NCBI RefSeq assembly: GCF_001613145.1 | Contig: NZ_BDBU01000044.1 | Coordinates: 1-64,000, forward strand | Source: Nocardia jejuensis NBRC 103114 | Lineage (GTDB): Bacteria > Actinomycetota > Actinomycetes > Mycobacteriales > Mycobacteriaceae | Length of the DNA stretch: 64,000 bases | Direction of reading: 5' to 3' | Shown: piece by piece, positions 1 to 8,133 of the stretch | Layout: each line of letters starts with the position of its first letter | Position numbering within the stretch: the stretch's first letter is position 1 | Notes under the pieces: model-generated | Seen by the model: only the letters and a program-made list of their open reading frames with translations | What the model was told of the DNA's origin: nothing | Databases searched by the model: none | Program-made: the position numbers and the translations under genes

Positions 1-49
1 GGACAATTTATTCGGTGTCCTCCTCGCGTCCAGCTCGGTACTCTCGCAG

Positions 50-77
50 GAGATCTCGTGCCATTCGGCACGATCTC
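50..77 (+). promoter_or_regulatory. Stem-loop upstream of leader ORF
   Basis: An 11-bp stem (GAGAT then CGTGCC, pairing with GGCACG and ATCTC, with a 2-nt bulge on the left arm) closes on a 4-nt ATTC loop. It lies only a few bases upstream of the AGGAGGG ribosome-binding site of the short ORF at 97. If transcribed it would sit in the 5' leader of the EF-G-like gene and could influence access to the leader's ribosome-binding site. No promoter was identified with confidence, and the function is inference. Confidence 0.45.
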
Positions 78-96
78 ATCCAGGAGGGAGCCGCAG

Positions 97-192
97 ATGC
101 GCACCGTACGCACTGCTGTCGCTACCCGCCCTCGCTTCGAGGTGATCCTGGTGTCCTCGCCGGCTCGGTGCCGGCTGCGCGGCCGGTACTGA
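97..192 (+). CDS. 31-residue Arg-rich leader peptide (putative)
   Basis: This ATG-to-TGA ORF of 31 codons starts MRTVRTAVATRPRF and ends RCRLRGRY, with about a quarter of its residues arginine. It has the best ribosome-binding site in this part of the window: AGGAGGGAG about 6-9 nt before the ATG. It ends 85 nt before the EF-G-like gene on the same strand and follows a stem-loop at 50-77. Short leader ORFs are known upstream of genes induced by ribosome-targeting antibiotics, including Tet(M)-type ribosomal protection genes and actinobacterial WblC-regulon genes. By analogy this may couple ribosome stalling to expression of the downstream translational GTPase. I do not recognise the peptide itself; translation is inferred from the RBS and position. 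Confidence 0.5.
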   Translation: MRTVRTAVATRPRFEVILVSSPARCRLRGRY

Positions 193-277
193 GTTACTCG
201 GGCGACCTCTCTGTTCTTCCTGTCGTTCGGGGAATCGCGCTGTTCTGTACGAAGATCAGCACGAAGGAACTGTCACC

Positions 278-2323
278 ATGGGTGCCAACGTTTTTCGCCA
301 CTCCCTCGACCATGTCCGCAATCTCGGTATCCTCGCGCACGTCGATGCGGGTAAGACGACCGTCACCGAGCGGATGCTCTTCCTCACGGGAATGACCCAC
401 AAGACCGGTGAGGTGCACGACGGAACCACCGTCACCGATTTCGATCCGCAGGAGCGGGAGCGCGGGATCACCATCTTCGCCGCGGCCGTCGCGTGCGAGT
501 GGAACGACCATCACTTCACCGTCATCGATACGCCCGGCCATGTCGACTTCTCCGATGAGGTCGAGCGGTCGCTGCGCGTACTCGACGGCGCCGTAGCGGT
601 TTTCGATGCCGTCGCCGGAGTGGAGCCGCAGAGTGAATCGGTCTGGCGGCGGGCGGATCGGTACGGGGTACCCCGTATCGCGTTCGTGAACAAGATGGAC
701 CGGGTCGGCGCCGATTTCACGGCGGCCGTCGAGTCGATCCGGGATCGGCTGCATCCGGTGGCGTTGCCTGTCCAGCTCCCCATGGGAGTCGAGGACGGGT
801 TCACCGGTGTGGTGGATCTGGTTCGCCTGCGCGCCCTCACCTGGGTGGCGGGCGCGCTGTGCGTCGGACCGATACCCGAGCAGCTGGCGGAGGTCGCGCG
901 CAAGGCCCGGTTCGAGCTGGAAGAGGCTGTGGCCGAACGGCATTCGGGTGCGCTGGAGGAGTTCTACGCGCACTCGGGACTGTCGGACGCGACCCTGGCG
1001 TCTGCGCTGCGCGCGCTCACTCTGATGGGTGAGGCCGTGGTGGTGCTGTGCGGTGCGGCCTATCGCGATATCGGGGTCGAATCGCTCCTGGACGCTGTCG
1101 TGGATTACCTGCCGTCCCCGCTGGACCGGCCTCCGGTGCGCGGGAGCGGGTTCGAGTCGGCGGCGGATCCGGCGGAACCGCTCGCCGCACTGGTGTTCAA
1201 GGTGCAGGCGACCGGCACCGGGAGGCTGACCTTCGTGCGCGTGTACGCGGGCACGCTGGTCAAGGGCGCGCAATTGCGCGATACCGGTTCCGGCCGCATG
1301 GAGCGGATCGGCCGCATCCTTCGGGTGCAGGCCGATCGGCACGAGGAGCTGGAGCAGGCCGTGGCCGGTCAGATCGTCGCGGTGATCGGGCCGAAGCAGG
1401 CCCGCGCCGGTGCCACGCTGTGCGCACCGGAGTCGAGCGTGTTGCTGGAGCCGCCGGTGGTCACCGAACCGGTGATGTCGGTGGCGCTCGAAGCGCGCAC
1501 CAGCGCCGAGACCGAACGTCTGACAACGGCTTTGGCGCGAATGGCGGACGAGGACCCCTCGCTCGTCGTGCGCACCGATCCCGAGTCGGGGCAGACGCTG
1601 CTGTCCGGTGTGGGCGAACTGCATCTCGAGGTCGCGGTGGAGAAGATCCGCCGCGAGCGCGGGATCGCGGTCACGGTCGGGCGTCCGCAGGTGGCCTATC
1701 GGGAGACCGTGCTGCGCGGTGTGTCCGGGTTCCGGTACCGGTACGCCAAGCAGAACGGTGGGCAGGGGCAGTTCGCGGATCTGGTGATCGATGTGGAGCC
1801 GATCGCGGTCGATACGGAAAGGACCGATGGTGCGGTGGATTTCGAGTTCCGATCCACGGTGGTCGGTGGCCGGGTACCCGCCGAGTACGTGCGGGCCGTG
1901 GAGGCCGGCTGCCGGGATGCCCTGGCGGACGGCCCACTCGGCGGCCACCAGGTGCTCGGAGTGCGGGTCACCCTGACCGACGGTTCGACGCATCCTGTGG
2001 ATTCCTCGGAGCGCTCGTTCCGGCTCGGCGGTCGGGCCGCACTGCGAGAAGCCCTGCGCGGCAGTGAGATGGCGCTGCTCGAACCGCTGCTCGAGCTGAC
2101 CGTCACCGCGCCGGAGGAATCGGTCGGCGCGATCCTGGGTGATATCGCCGCGCGTCGTGGCCGGGTCCTGGATTCGGTCATCCGGGGCTCCACGGTGGTG
2201 GTGACGGCGACCGCGCCACTGGCCGAGGTGTTCGGCTACGCAACGCGTTTGCGCAGCCGAACCCAGGGCCGCGGCACCTTCACCAGCCGCCCCCTGGGCT
2301 ACGACCGGGCTCCGTCCCGTTAG
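278..2323 (+). CDS. EF-G-like translational GTPase (EF-G2 type)
   Basis: This is a 681-residue protein of EF-G length and domain order. The G domain shows AHVDAGKTT (G1, about residues 20-28), a switch I reading TVTDFDPQERERGITI, DTPGH (G3, 84-88) and NKMD (G4, 138-141). Later come a domain III GVGELHLEV segment, domain IV KQNGGQGQF and domain V LLEPLLELTVTAPEE ending in LRSRTQGRGTF. The C-terminal domains follow EF-G rather than Tet(M). The TVTDF-QERERG switch I resembles the mitochondrial/bacterial EF-G2 branch, in which ribosome recycling has been shown. It is probably a second EF-G, since the canonical fusA normally sits in the str operon with rpsL, rpsG and tuf. The ATG at 278 has a GAAGGA ribosome-binding site. 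Automatic annotation could call it a tetracycline-resistance ribosomal protection protein; that is less likely from these motifs. Confidence 0.88.
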   Translation: MGANVFRHSLDHVRNLGILAHVDAGKTTVTERMLFLTGMTHKTGEVHDGTTVTDFDPQERERGITIFAAAVACEWNDHHFTVIDTPGHVDFSDEVERSLRVLDGAVAVFDAVAGVEPQSESVWRRADRYGVPRIAFVNKMDRVGADFTAAVESIRDRLHPVALPVQLPMGVEDGFTGVVDLVRLRALTWVAGALCVGPIPEQLAEVARKARFELEEAVAERHSGALEEFYAHSGLSDATLASALRALTLMGEAVVVLCGAAYRDIGVESLLDAVVDYLPSPLDRPPVRGSGFESAADPAEPLAALVFKVQATGTGRLTFVRVYAGTLVKGAQLRDTGSGRMERIGRILRVQADRHEELEQAVAGQIVAVIGPKQARAGATLCAPESSVLLEPPVVTEPVMSVALEARTSAETERLTTALARMADEDPSLVVRTDPESGQTLLSGVGELHLEVAVEKIRRERGIAVTVGRPQVAYRETVLRGVSGFRYRYAKQNGGQGQFADLVIDVEPIAVDTERTDGAVDFEFRSTVVGGRVPAEYVRAVEAGCRDALADGPLGGHQVLGVRVTLTDGSTHPVDSSERSFRLGGRAALREALRGSEMALLEPLLELTVTAPEESVGAILGDIAARRGRVLDSVIRGSTVVVTATAPLAEVFGYATRLRSRTQGRGTFTSRPLGYDRAPSR

Positions 2324-2393
2324 AAGCCGCACGAGCGGAGCTCGTCTCGCGCGGTTGCCGCCTGCCGGCGTTCGCGCGATCGTCGCCCGCACT

Positions 2394-2433
2394 CGGTGGT
2401 GGCCGGTTCATTTCGGCGAACCGGCCACCACCG
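2394..2433. terminator. Perfect 16-bp hairpin between convergent genes
   Basis: The arms CGGTGGTGGCCGGTTC (2394-2409) and its exact reverse complement (2418-2433) enclose an 8-nt loop. The hairpin lies after the EF-G-like gene and covers the stop codon of the convergent MFS gene (2408-2410). A bidirectional terminator without a T-tract, common in high-GC actinobacteria, is the most likely reading. Confidence 0.7.
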
Positions 2434-3676
2434 ACCGGGTCATCGGGTCCGATGCGGGTGGGGAATCCTGGCCGCGGGGCAGCAGTAGTGGGCTGGCCAT
2501 GATCGCCAGTCCCGCGACCACGAGCGCCGTGCGCGGGCTGGTGGCCGCGGCGAGGAGTCCGCCGAGCGCGGCGAGTACGGCGATGGCGGCGCTGCTGCCG
2601 ATCGACCAGGCCGAAAGCATCCGGGCGACAAGGCCTTCGGGTGTGTTCCGGAGTCGGTAGGTGGCCTGTACCGGGTTGTACAGGCTCATGCTGATGATGA
2701 TCGCCAGCTCGATCGCCATCACGGTCACGAGCCCGGGCACTCCGGGCTGTACGAACGCCAGGCCGATCAGCCAGACCGCGCGCAATGTTCCGACGGTCCG
2801 CAGCACCCGGCGCTGTCCGTACCGCGCCACCACCCGTCCGGCCAGGCGCGAGCCGACGAGCCCGCCGAGGCAGGGCGCGGCGAACGCGAGACCGTACTGC
2901 CAGGGCGGAAATTCGAGATCGCGGAGCATGAGCACGGCCAGGATCGGTTCGGTGGCCATGATCAGCCCGCTCACCACGAGCTGATTGAGGTAGAGCCCCC
3001 GCAGACCGGCATGCCCCAGCAGATGCCGCCAGCCGTCGAAGACCTCGCCCACGCGAAGCCCGTTCGCCGCCGACCCGCCCGGGCGCGCCGGTTGCCGCTC
3101 GCCCCCGCCGATCGCCATGATGCCCAGCGCGGACAGCAGATAGCTCACCGCATCGGCCATCACCGTGACGACCGGTCCGAACACCCCGATCGCCGCGCCG
3201 CCCAGCGGCGGCCCGACCGCGATGGAACTCCAGTTCGTCGACTCGAATCTCGCATTGGCCGCCAGCAGGTCCTCCGGCCGCACGAGCGCCTTCAGATACG
3301 CGCCGCTCGCCGCACCGAACGCGATCTTGGCCGCGGCGACCAGCGCCGAAACGGCAAGCAGCTGAACGAAACTCAGGCAGCCGAGGGCGTAGCCGACCGG
3401 AATCGACATCATGATGGCGAACCGCGCCAGATCCGTCCCGATCATCACCGATCGTTTGCGCCGGAACTCCACCCACGGCCCCAGCGGCAGCGCGATCAGC
3501 GCGCCCACCGCGGGCCCCACCGCCGCCAGCGTGGACACCTGCGCGGGCCCGGCGTCCAGCACCAGCACGGCGATCAGCGGCAGCGCCCCGAACCCGAGTC
3601 CGGAGCCGTAGGCGCTGACCGCGTAGGAGGCCCACAGCCATCGGAACCGCCGACCCAGGGATCCTCCGGAGACCAC
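2408..3676 (-). CDS. MFS transporter (drug/siderophore exporter type)
   Basis: This is an integral membrane protein of about 422 residues with alternating hydrophobic helices and short Arg-rich loops, typical of the major facilitator superfamily (MFS_3/EntS-like). Recognisable segments are FRWLWASYAVSAYGSGLGFG in helix 1 and LPLGPWVEFRRKRSVMIG at the conserved loop 2/3. I chose the GTG at 3676 because GGGAGG lies about 7 nt upstream. An ATG at 3700 is possible, and the reading frame further upstream runs into the divergent regulator. It is transcribed away from the LysR gene, which usually means that regulator controls it. The substrate cannot be read from sequence; antibiotic or metabolite efflux is a guess. 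Confidence 0.8.
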   Translation of the reverse strand: MVSGGSLGRRFRWLWASYAVSAYGSGLGFGALPLIAVLVLDAGPAQVSTLAAVGPAVGALIALPLGPWVEFRRKRSVMIGTDLARFAIMMSIPVGYALGCLSFVQLLAVSALVAAAKIAFGAASGAYLKALVRPEDLLAANARFESTNWSSIAVGPPLGGAAIGVFGPVVTVMADAVSYLLSALGIMAIGGGERQPARPGGSAANGLRVGEVFDGWRHLLGHAGLRGLYLNQLVVSGLIMATEPILAVLMLRDLEFPPWQYGLAFAAPCLGGLVGSRLAGRVVARYGQRRVLRTVGTLRAVWLIGLAFVQPGVPGLVTVMAIELAIIISMSLYNPVQATYRLRNTPEGLVARMLSAWSIGSSAAIAVLAALGGLLAAATSPRTALVVAGLAIMASPLLLPRGQDSPPASDPMTRSVVAGSPK

Positions 3677-3769
3677 GCGACTACCTCCCGCTGCGAACAT
3701 GTGCTGTCGATCGCGGTGATCAAAGCAAGCATGGGCGGTCCGAATCAAACAACCGATCGATCGGCGAGC

Positions 3770-3786
3770 CACAACCTCCGGTTGTG
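3770..3786. promoter_or_regulatory. Candidate LysR operator palindrome
   Basis: A perfect inverted repeat, CACAACC-TCC-GGTTGTG, lies 17 nt before the LysR start codon in the 126-bp gap between the divergent MFS and LysR genes. A looser pair of CAAAC and GTTTG flanks it. Its size and position suit a regulator-binding site serving both promoters; binding is inferred. Confidence 0.5.
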
Positions 3787-3802
3787 CGAGTAGTTTGGCC
3801 GC

Positions 3803-4732
3803 GTGAACATCGAGGCCGTGCGCACCTTCGTCGCCGTCGCGGCGGCGGGCCGATTCCAGGACGCCGCGGTGGAGTTGTCGATCACCCAGCAGGCGGTGTC
3901 CAAGCGCATCGCGACTCTGGAGAAACACCTGGATGTGCCCCTGTTCGCCCGCACGGCCCGGGGCGCTTCGCTCACCGTCGACGGGCAGGCGTTCCTACCG
4001 CACGCGCGGGAACTGCTGCGGGCCGCGGACCGCGCCGACGCCGCCGTCCGCCCGGGGCGTCGTGCGCTGCGCGTCGACGTCGTCGCCCGGCGCATCGCGT
4101 CGGCGGGGTATCTGCAGGACTTCCACCGCTCGCACCCGGACGTCGAATTGGATGTGGTCACGCTCATGGACGCGGACCTCGACGGTGCGGTCGCCGCCGT
4201 CGCCGCCGGAACGATCGACGCCACTTTTCACGCGGTCCCGCCCGGCCACGCTCTCCCCGAACGGATCGTCGCCGTCCGGGCGATCGATGAACCCCATCAG
4301 CTGCTCGTCGGTCCCCGGCACCCGTTCGCCGACGCCGAGGACATCACGCCGGAGCAGCTGGCCGGGCACCGGATCTGGATGCCCGGCCTTCCGGCCCACG
4401 GCGAGGTGGCCGACTACTACGCCGAATTCGCGGCCACGTTCGGATTCACCCTCGACACTCTCGGTCCGGTCTTCGCGAAAGAGGATGTGCTGGAGGAGAT
4501 CTCCGAATCCGCGGAGCGCGCCACCCTGATCGGGGAGGGCTCGCGATACCTCTGGCCGGACCGCTACGACCTGCGGCGCGTACCGCTGCGCCGTCCGACG
4601 CCGATCTACCCGATCTCGATCATCCGGCGCGCGGACAACTCGCATCCCGCACTCACCGAACTCCGCGAGTACCTCGATTCCAGACGGGCGAACGCACCCG
4701 AAACCGATGCGTGGCTGCCGAATTGGCGCTAG
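3803..4732 (+). CDS. LysR-family transcriptional regulator
   Basis: This 309-residue protein starts with a classical LysR helix-turn-helix (VRTFVAVAAAGRFQDAAVEL, then SITQQAVSKRIATLEKHL, LFARTARG), followed by a substrate-binding-protein-like effector domain to the C-terminus. The start is a GTG at 3803. It is divergent from the MFS exporter, with a palindrome 17 nt upstream. By family precedent it autoregulates and activates the neighbouring gene in response to a small ligand, which cannot be predicted here. Confidence 0.9.
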   Translation: MNIEAVRTFVAVAAAGRFQDAAVELSITQQAVSKRIATLEKHLDVPLFARTARGASLTVDGQAFLPHARELLRAADRADAAVRPGRRALRVDVVARRIASAGYLQDFHRSHPDVELDVVTLMDADLDGAVAAVAAGTIDATFHAVPPGHALPERIVAVRAIDEPHQLLVGPRHPFADAEDITPEQLAGHRIWMPGLPAHGEVADYYAEFAATFGFTLDTLGPVFAKEDVLEEISESAERATLIGEGSRYLWPDRYDLRRVPLRRPTPIYPISIIRRADNSHPALTELREYLDSRRANAPETDAWLPNWR

Positions 4733-4919
4733 CCGCGCTCGTGCCGCGGTTGCCGGACGGGCCCGAGGTCGATCGAATCCCTCCCAAAACCGTGCGACTG
4801 CGCAGCCGGGAACAGGCTCACCCGACCCAATTCGCACAATCCGACGGGGTTGCTGGTCGACATCGGGCTCCCGCCGCCGGCGAAGACTCGCACGCCGACA
4901 TCAAGCAACTGGTCGACAA

Positions 4920-5780
4920 CTACCGTGACGCACTGTCTTTCACCAGAACGGCGCGGGTGTAGAGCAGCGAGAAGCCGCGACGCTGCGCGTTCTGCTGAGA
5001 TTTGGAGCCGGGCTGGGTGGTGATGACGGCGATGTCGCAGCCTGCCTCGGCGGCGAGGCGGAGCCGGGCGGACAGCAGCGCGCTCTGGATACCCCTGCGC
5101 CGATGTGCCGGGCGAGTGGCGGCTCCGGTGAGCTGGGCTATTCCGTGTGACATGCGCAGGCTCGCGGCTCCGGCGACGCGTCCCTCGTGCACCGCGACGT
5201 AGCGCCGCACCCCGGCGGCCGCGGTGAGATCGCGCATGGCGTTGTCGATGATCTCGCGCGGGAATTCCTCATGGGAGGGAACGCCTTCGGTGTCCGGCTG
5301 GGCGAATCCCTCGGCGACCGTGTCGAGCCACACCTCGAATTCGTCGTCCCCGCTGGGCCGCACCTGGACGCCGTCCGGCCGGACGAGTTCGGGTGGTTCG
5401 TCGAGTGCCAGGCCGAGCACATTCTCGAACGAGACGAGCAGATAGCCTCGCCGGGTGAGCGATTCGCCGATCGCGGGATCCGCCAGATTGGTCAGTTCGA
5501 CCTGAACGGGGGCGCCGTACTCCGCGAAGCGCTTTTCCAGTGCTTCGAATTCATCGTCGCTCGGCACGCCCCCGAAACCCAGTCCCGCGACCTTGTTCAG
5601 CGGTGAGTTCGCCTCCGCGAACGACGCGATGCCGCCCCCGACGGGAAGGGTGAAGCCCGCGGTATCCCCGAGCCGGGTGCGCGCCGCCGCGCTGCCGGTG
5701 GTGACCAGTTCCGTCTCGACCGCTTCGATCCGGGCCCCGAGTTCGACACCGCAGAACAGCGGACCGCGCGCACCTGTCAT
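4920..5780 (-). CDS. GNAT family N-acetyltransferase
   Basis: This 286-residue protein has a C-terminal GNAT fold. Motif A is LTGAATRPAHRRRGIQSALL, where the RRGIQ segment corresponds to the acetyl-CoA pyrophosphate-binding Q/RxxGx(G/A). It is followed by AQRRGFSLLYTRAVLV, the usual final strand. The N-terminal roughly 130 residues (FTLPVGGGIASFAEANSPLN, and so on) look like a second, degenerate GNAT-like half, as in double-GNAT proteins. It converges on the LysR gene with 187 bp between them; nothing else was seen in that gap. The substrate is unknown. Confidence 0.82.
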   Translation of the reverse strand: MTGARGPLFCGVELGARIEAVETELVTTGSAAARTRLGDTAGFTLPVGGGIASFAEANSPLNKVAGLGFGGVPSDDEFEALEKRFAEYGAPVQVELTNLADPAIGESLTRRGYLLVSFENVLGLALDEPPELVRPDGVQVRPSGDDEFEVWLDTVAEGFAQPDTEGVPSHEEFPREIIDNAMRDLTAAAGVRRYVAVHEGRVAGAASLRMSHGIAQLTGAATRPAHRRRGIQSALLSARLRLAAEAGCDIAVITTQPGSKSQQNAQRRGFSLLYTRAVLVKDSASR

Positions 5781-6045
5781 AGGTCGAGCCTAGAACGCGG
5801 CCCGGGGCGGAGTCTTCCTGTTTTCGAGCCGCGTCGGACGGCATCGTGCGTTCACGTCTCCGCGACCACCGCGATCGCAGCGACCATCCGCGACCACTGT
5901 GGCCGACGCGGCGCGGCCGCCCCAGGACCTCACGACCCGCCGCATCCTGCACAGCATCGACGGTGCTCCCACGCCGCGTCCACGGTGCCTCCCGCTCGGC
6001 GGTGGCGGTCGGCCCGGGACGGCGGCCGCGTCGTAGGGTCGGTGG

Positions 6046-6684
6046 GTGGCAGATGATCATGCGGGGAGCGGTGCGAACGGGCTCGTCGTCGGGTTCGACC
6101 TGGATATGACGCTCATCGACTCCCGCCCGGGGATCGCCGCGGTGTGGGATGCGGTGGCCGCCGAGACCGGGGTGCGGATCGACTCGCAGCTGGCGGTATC
6201 GCGGCTGGGACCGCCGCTGGCCGTGGAGGCCGCCGAGTGGTTCCCGCAGGAGCGCGTGCCCGGAATCGTCGCCCGCTACCGAGAGCTGTACCCGGATCTC
6301 GCGGTGACGCCGAGCGGCCGGTTGCCCGGGGTGGTCGACGCGCTCGCCGCCGTGCACGCGGCCGGCGGCAAGGTGCTGGTCATCACGGCCAAGAACGGCC
6401 CGCAGGCGCAATTGCATCTGGATCATCTCGGACTCGACGTCGACGATCTGGTGGGCGGGGTCTGGGCGGAGGAGAAGGGTGCGGTGCTGCGCGAGCACGG
6501 CGGCTCCATCTACGTCGGCGACCACCTGGGCGACGTGCGCGCGGCGAAGGCGGCCGACGCCTTCTCGGTCGCGGTCACCACCGGCCCGTACTCCCCGGAG
6601 GAACTGTCCGCCCAGGGCGCGGATGTCGTGCTGACCGACCTCACCGAGTTCCCGGCCTGGCTCACCGCCCACCTGTCGGCGTAA
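6046..6684 (+). CDS. HAD-superfamily phosphatase
   Basis: This is a 212-residue HAD hydrolase. Motif I is GFDLDMTLIDS, with the nucleophile and acid Asp at about 18 and 20. Motif II is the Thr of VITAKN. A Lys in AEEKGAVL and motif IV VGDHLGDVRAAKAA supply the metal ligands. An alpha-helical cap lies between motifs I and II, as in phosphoglycolate-phosphatase-like members. The start is a GTG at 6046. It stands alone ahead of the ABC operon, with 287 bp to the next start and no clear promoter recognised there. The substrate is not predictable. Confidence 0.85.
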   Translation: MADDHAGSGANGLVVGFDLDMTLIDSRPGIAAVWDAVAAETGVRIDSQLAVSRLGPPLAVEAAEWFPQERVPGIVARYRELYPDLAVTPSGRLPGVVDALAAVHAAGGKVLVITAKNGPQAQLHLDHLGLDVDDLVGGVWAEEKGAVLREHGGSIYVGDHLGDVRAAKAADAFSVAVTTGPYSPEELSAQGADVVLTDLTEFPAWLTAHLSA

Positions 6685-6971
6685 TCGCTTCTCCCGCAAC
6701 GCCCGGCGATGGTCCGGTCGTTCGCGCTGCTCGAATTCCCGCCGCGCGCCTTGTCATTGGCGTCAAGGTGATTCGAACGCTGTCTGCGTCCCATGCCCGC
6801 CGCTACCTTTACGCCCACGGTCACGAGTATCAGCATGTTCGAGCCCCGGCTCGCTGATCGGCAACCCTCGCACGGCGGTGGGGTGCCCCGGGTGACGACC
6901 AGGTGGTGTCCGCCGGGCATCGCAAGCGCTTTCTACCGGCGTCCGTGCCGGTGAGTGGCAGAGGAATTCGG

Positions 6972-8129
6972 ATGAGCGAGAAGTGGTCCCGGAAGCATCG
7001 GGTCCGAGTAGTGGTGGGGGTCGCCTCCGCGGCTCTGGTAGCCGGGCTGGTGTCCGCGTGCGGGGGCGGTTCGGACGGTGGATCCGACACCGTGTACTTC
7101 GGGGTGTCGGGTCCGAAGACCGGCCCGTCCGCCGAGTACGGCCGGCTCTGGCAGCAGGGCTTCGACCTGGCGCTGGACGAGGTCAACGCGGCCGGCGGCA
7201 TCGACGGCAAGAAGGTCGAATTGAAGTGGGAGGACTCGCAATCCGACCCCAAGCAGACGGTGCCGATCGCCACCAAGTTCGTGGGCGATCAGTCGATCAT
7301 CGCCGAGCTGGGCGACTTCTCCTCGCCCGCCTCGATCGCGGCCTCGCCGGTGTACAACCGCGGCAAGCTGGTCCAGTACGGGTTCACCAACTCCGCGACG
7401 GATTTCACCAAGGGCGGTGACTACTCGTGGAGCCCGTCGATCACCACCGACGTGCACCAGGAGCGCAATACCCAGTGGGTGCGGGCCAAGGCCAAGAAGG
7501 TCTCCGTGGTCTACCTCGAAACCGACTGGGGTAAGCAGTCTTTCAAGTACTTCGAGCAGTTCGCGAAGGAGAAGGGCATCGAGATTGCCTACTCCTCACC
7601 GATTCTGCCCGATTCGCAGGACTTCCGGCCGGTGCTGATCAAGGGCCGGGACGCGAACCCGGACGCTTTCGTGCACCTGGGCTACGGCCCGGACGGCGCG
7701 CTGATCGTGAAGCAGCTGCGCGATGTGGGCTACACCGGTCAGTTCTTCGGTGGCCAGAACACCCCGCAGTTCATCTCGCTGGCGGGTACGGCGGCCGAGG
7801 GCGACATCGTCAACGGCATCTTCAGCCCGTCGGACCCCAGCACCAAGGTGCAGAACTTCGTCACGAAGTTCCGCGCGAAGTTCGGCACCGATCCCGGCGA
7901 CTTCAATGTGTACGCCTACGACGCGATCCAGGTGCTGGTGAAGGCGGCCAAGTCCGGCGGCGCGACGCGTGAGGGGGTGCTGAAGGGGCTGCGCGAGGTC
8001 AAGGATTTCAGCGGTATCGGCCTGGGTGATTCGTTCGCCTTCGATCAGGAGACCCGCCGCCCGAACGGCGTGAAGCCGATCGAACTGGTGCTGAAGGACG
8101 GCAAGTTCGTACCCACCGGAAACAAGTAG
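6972..8129 (+). CDS. Branched-chain amino acid-type ABC importer, binding lipoprotein
   Basis: This is a 385-residue extracellular binding protein. The N-terminus carries a lipoprotein signal peptide with lipobox LVSAC (Cys about 30). The mature part matches the periplasmic-binding-protein type I fold of LivJ/amide-urea binders (GVSGPKTGPSAEYGRLWQQG, LDEVNAAGGIDGKKVEL). The ATG at 6972 is preceded by GAGG at good spacing and gives a proper signal peptide, so the longer upstream frame from 6903 is rejected. It is the first gene of a tight operon with a fused permease and two ATPases. The ligand is an amino acid, amide or other small acid; the peroxidase-like genes downstream do not settle it. 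Confidence 0.9.
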   Translation: MSEKWSRKHRVRVVVGVASAALVAGLVSACGGGSDGGSDTVYFGVSGPKTGPSAEYGRLWQQGFDLALDEVNAAGGIDGKKVELKWEDSQSDPKQTVPIATKFVGDQSIIAELGDFSSPASIAASPVYNRGKLVQYGFTNSATDFTKGGDYSWSPSITTDVHQERNTQWVRAKAKKVSVVYLETDWGKQSFKYFEQFAKEKGIEIAYSSPILPDSQDFRPVLIKGRDANPDAFVHLGYGPDGALIVKQLRDVGYTGQFFGGQNTPQFISLAGTAAEGDIVNGIFSPSDPSTKVQNFVTKFRAKFGTDPGDFNVYAYDAIQVLVKAAKSGGATREGVLKGLREVKDFSGIGLGDSFAFDQETRRPNGVKPIELVLKDGKFVPTGNK

Positions 8130-8133
8130 CGAC

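Noticed and set aside
1..20. GGACA...TGTCC inverted repeat at the very start
   Set aside because: Only 5-bp arms with a 10-nt gap and no context to the left of the window.
15..395. 126-codon ORF at the window start
   Set aside because: It runs into the EF-G gene in another frame and has no ribosome-binding site; the shorter 97-192 ORF is better supported.
194..2392. 732-residue open frame antisense to the EF-G-like gene
   Set aside because: It mirrors the G/C-rich third positions of the real gene and is a His/Arg/Gly-rich sequence without any domain; the sense frame has full EF-G motifs.
4711..4962. 83-codon plus-strand ORF between LysR and GNAT genes
   Set aside because: It overlaps both gene ends, has no ribosome-binding site and no coding character.
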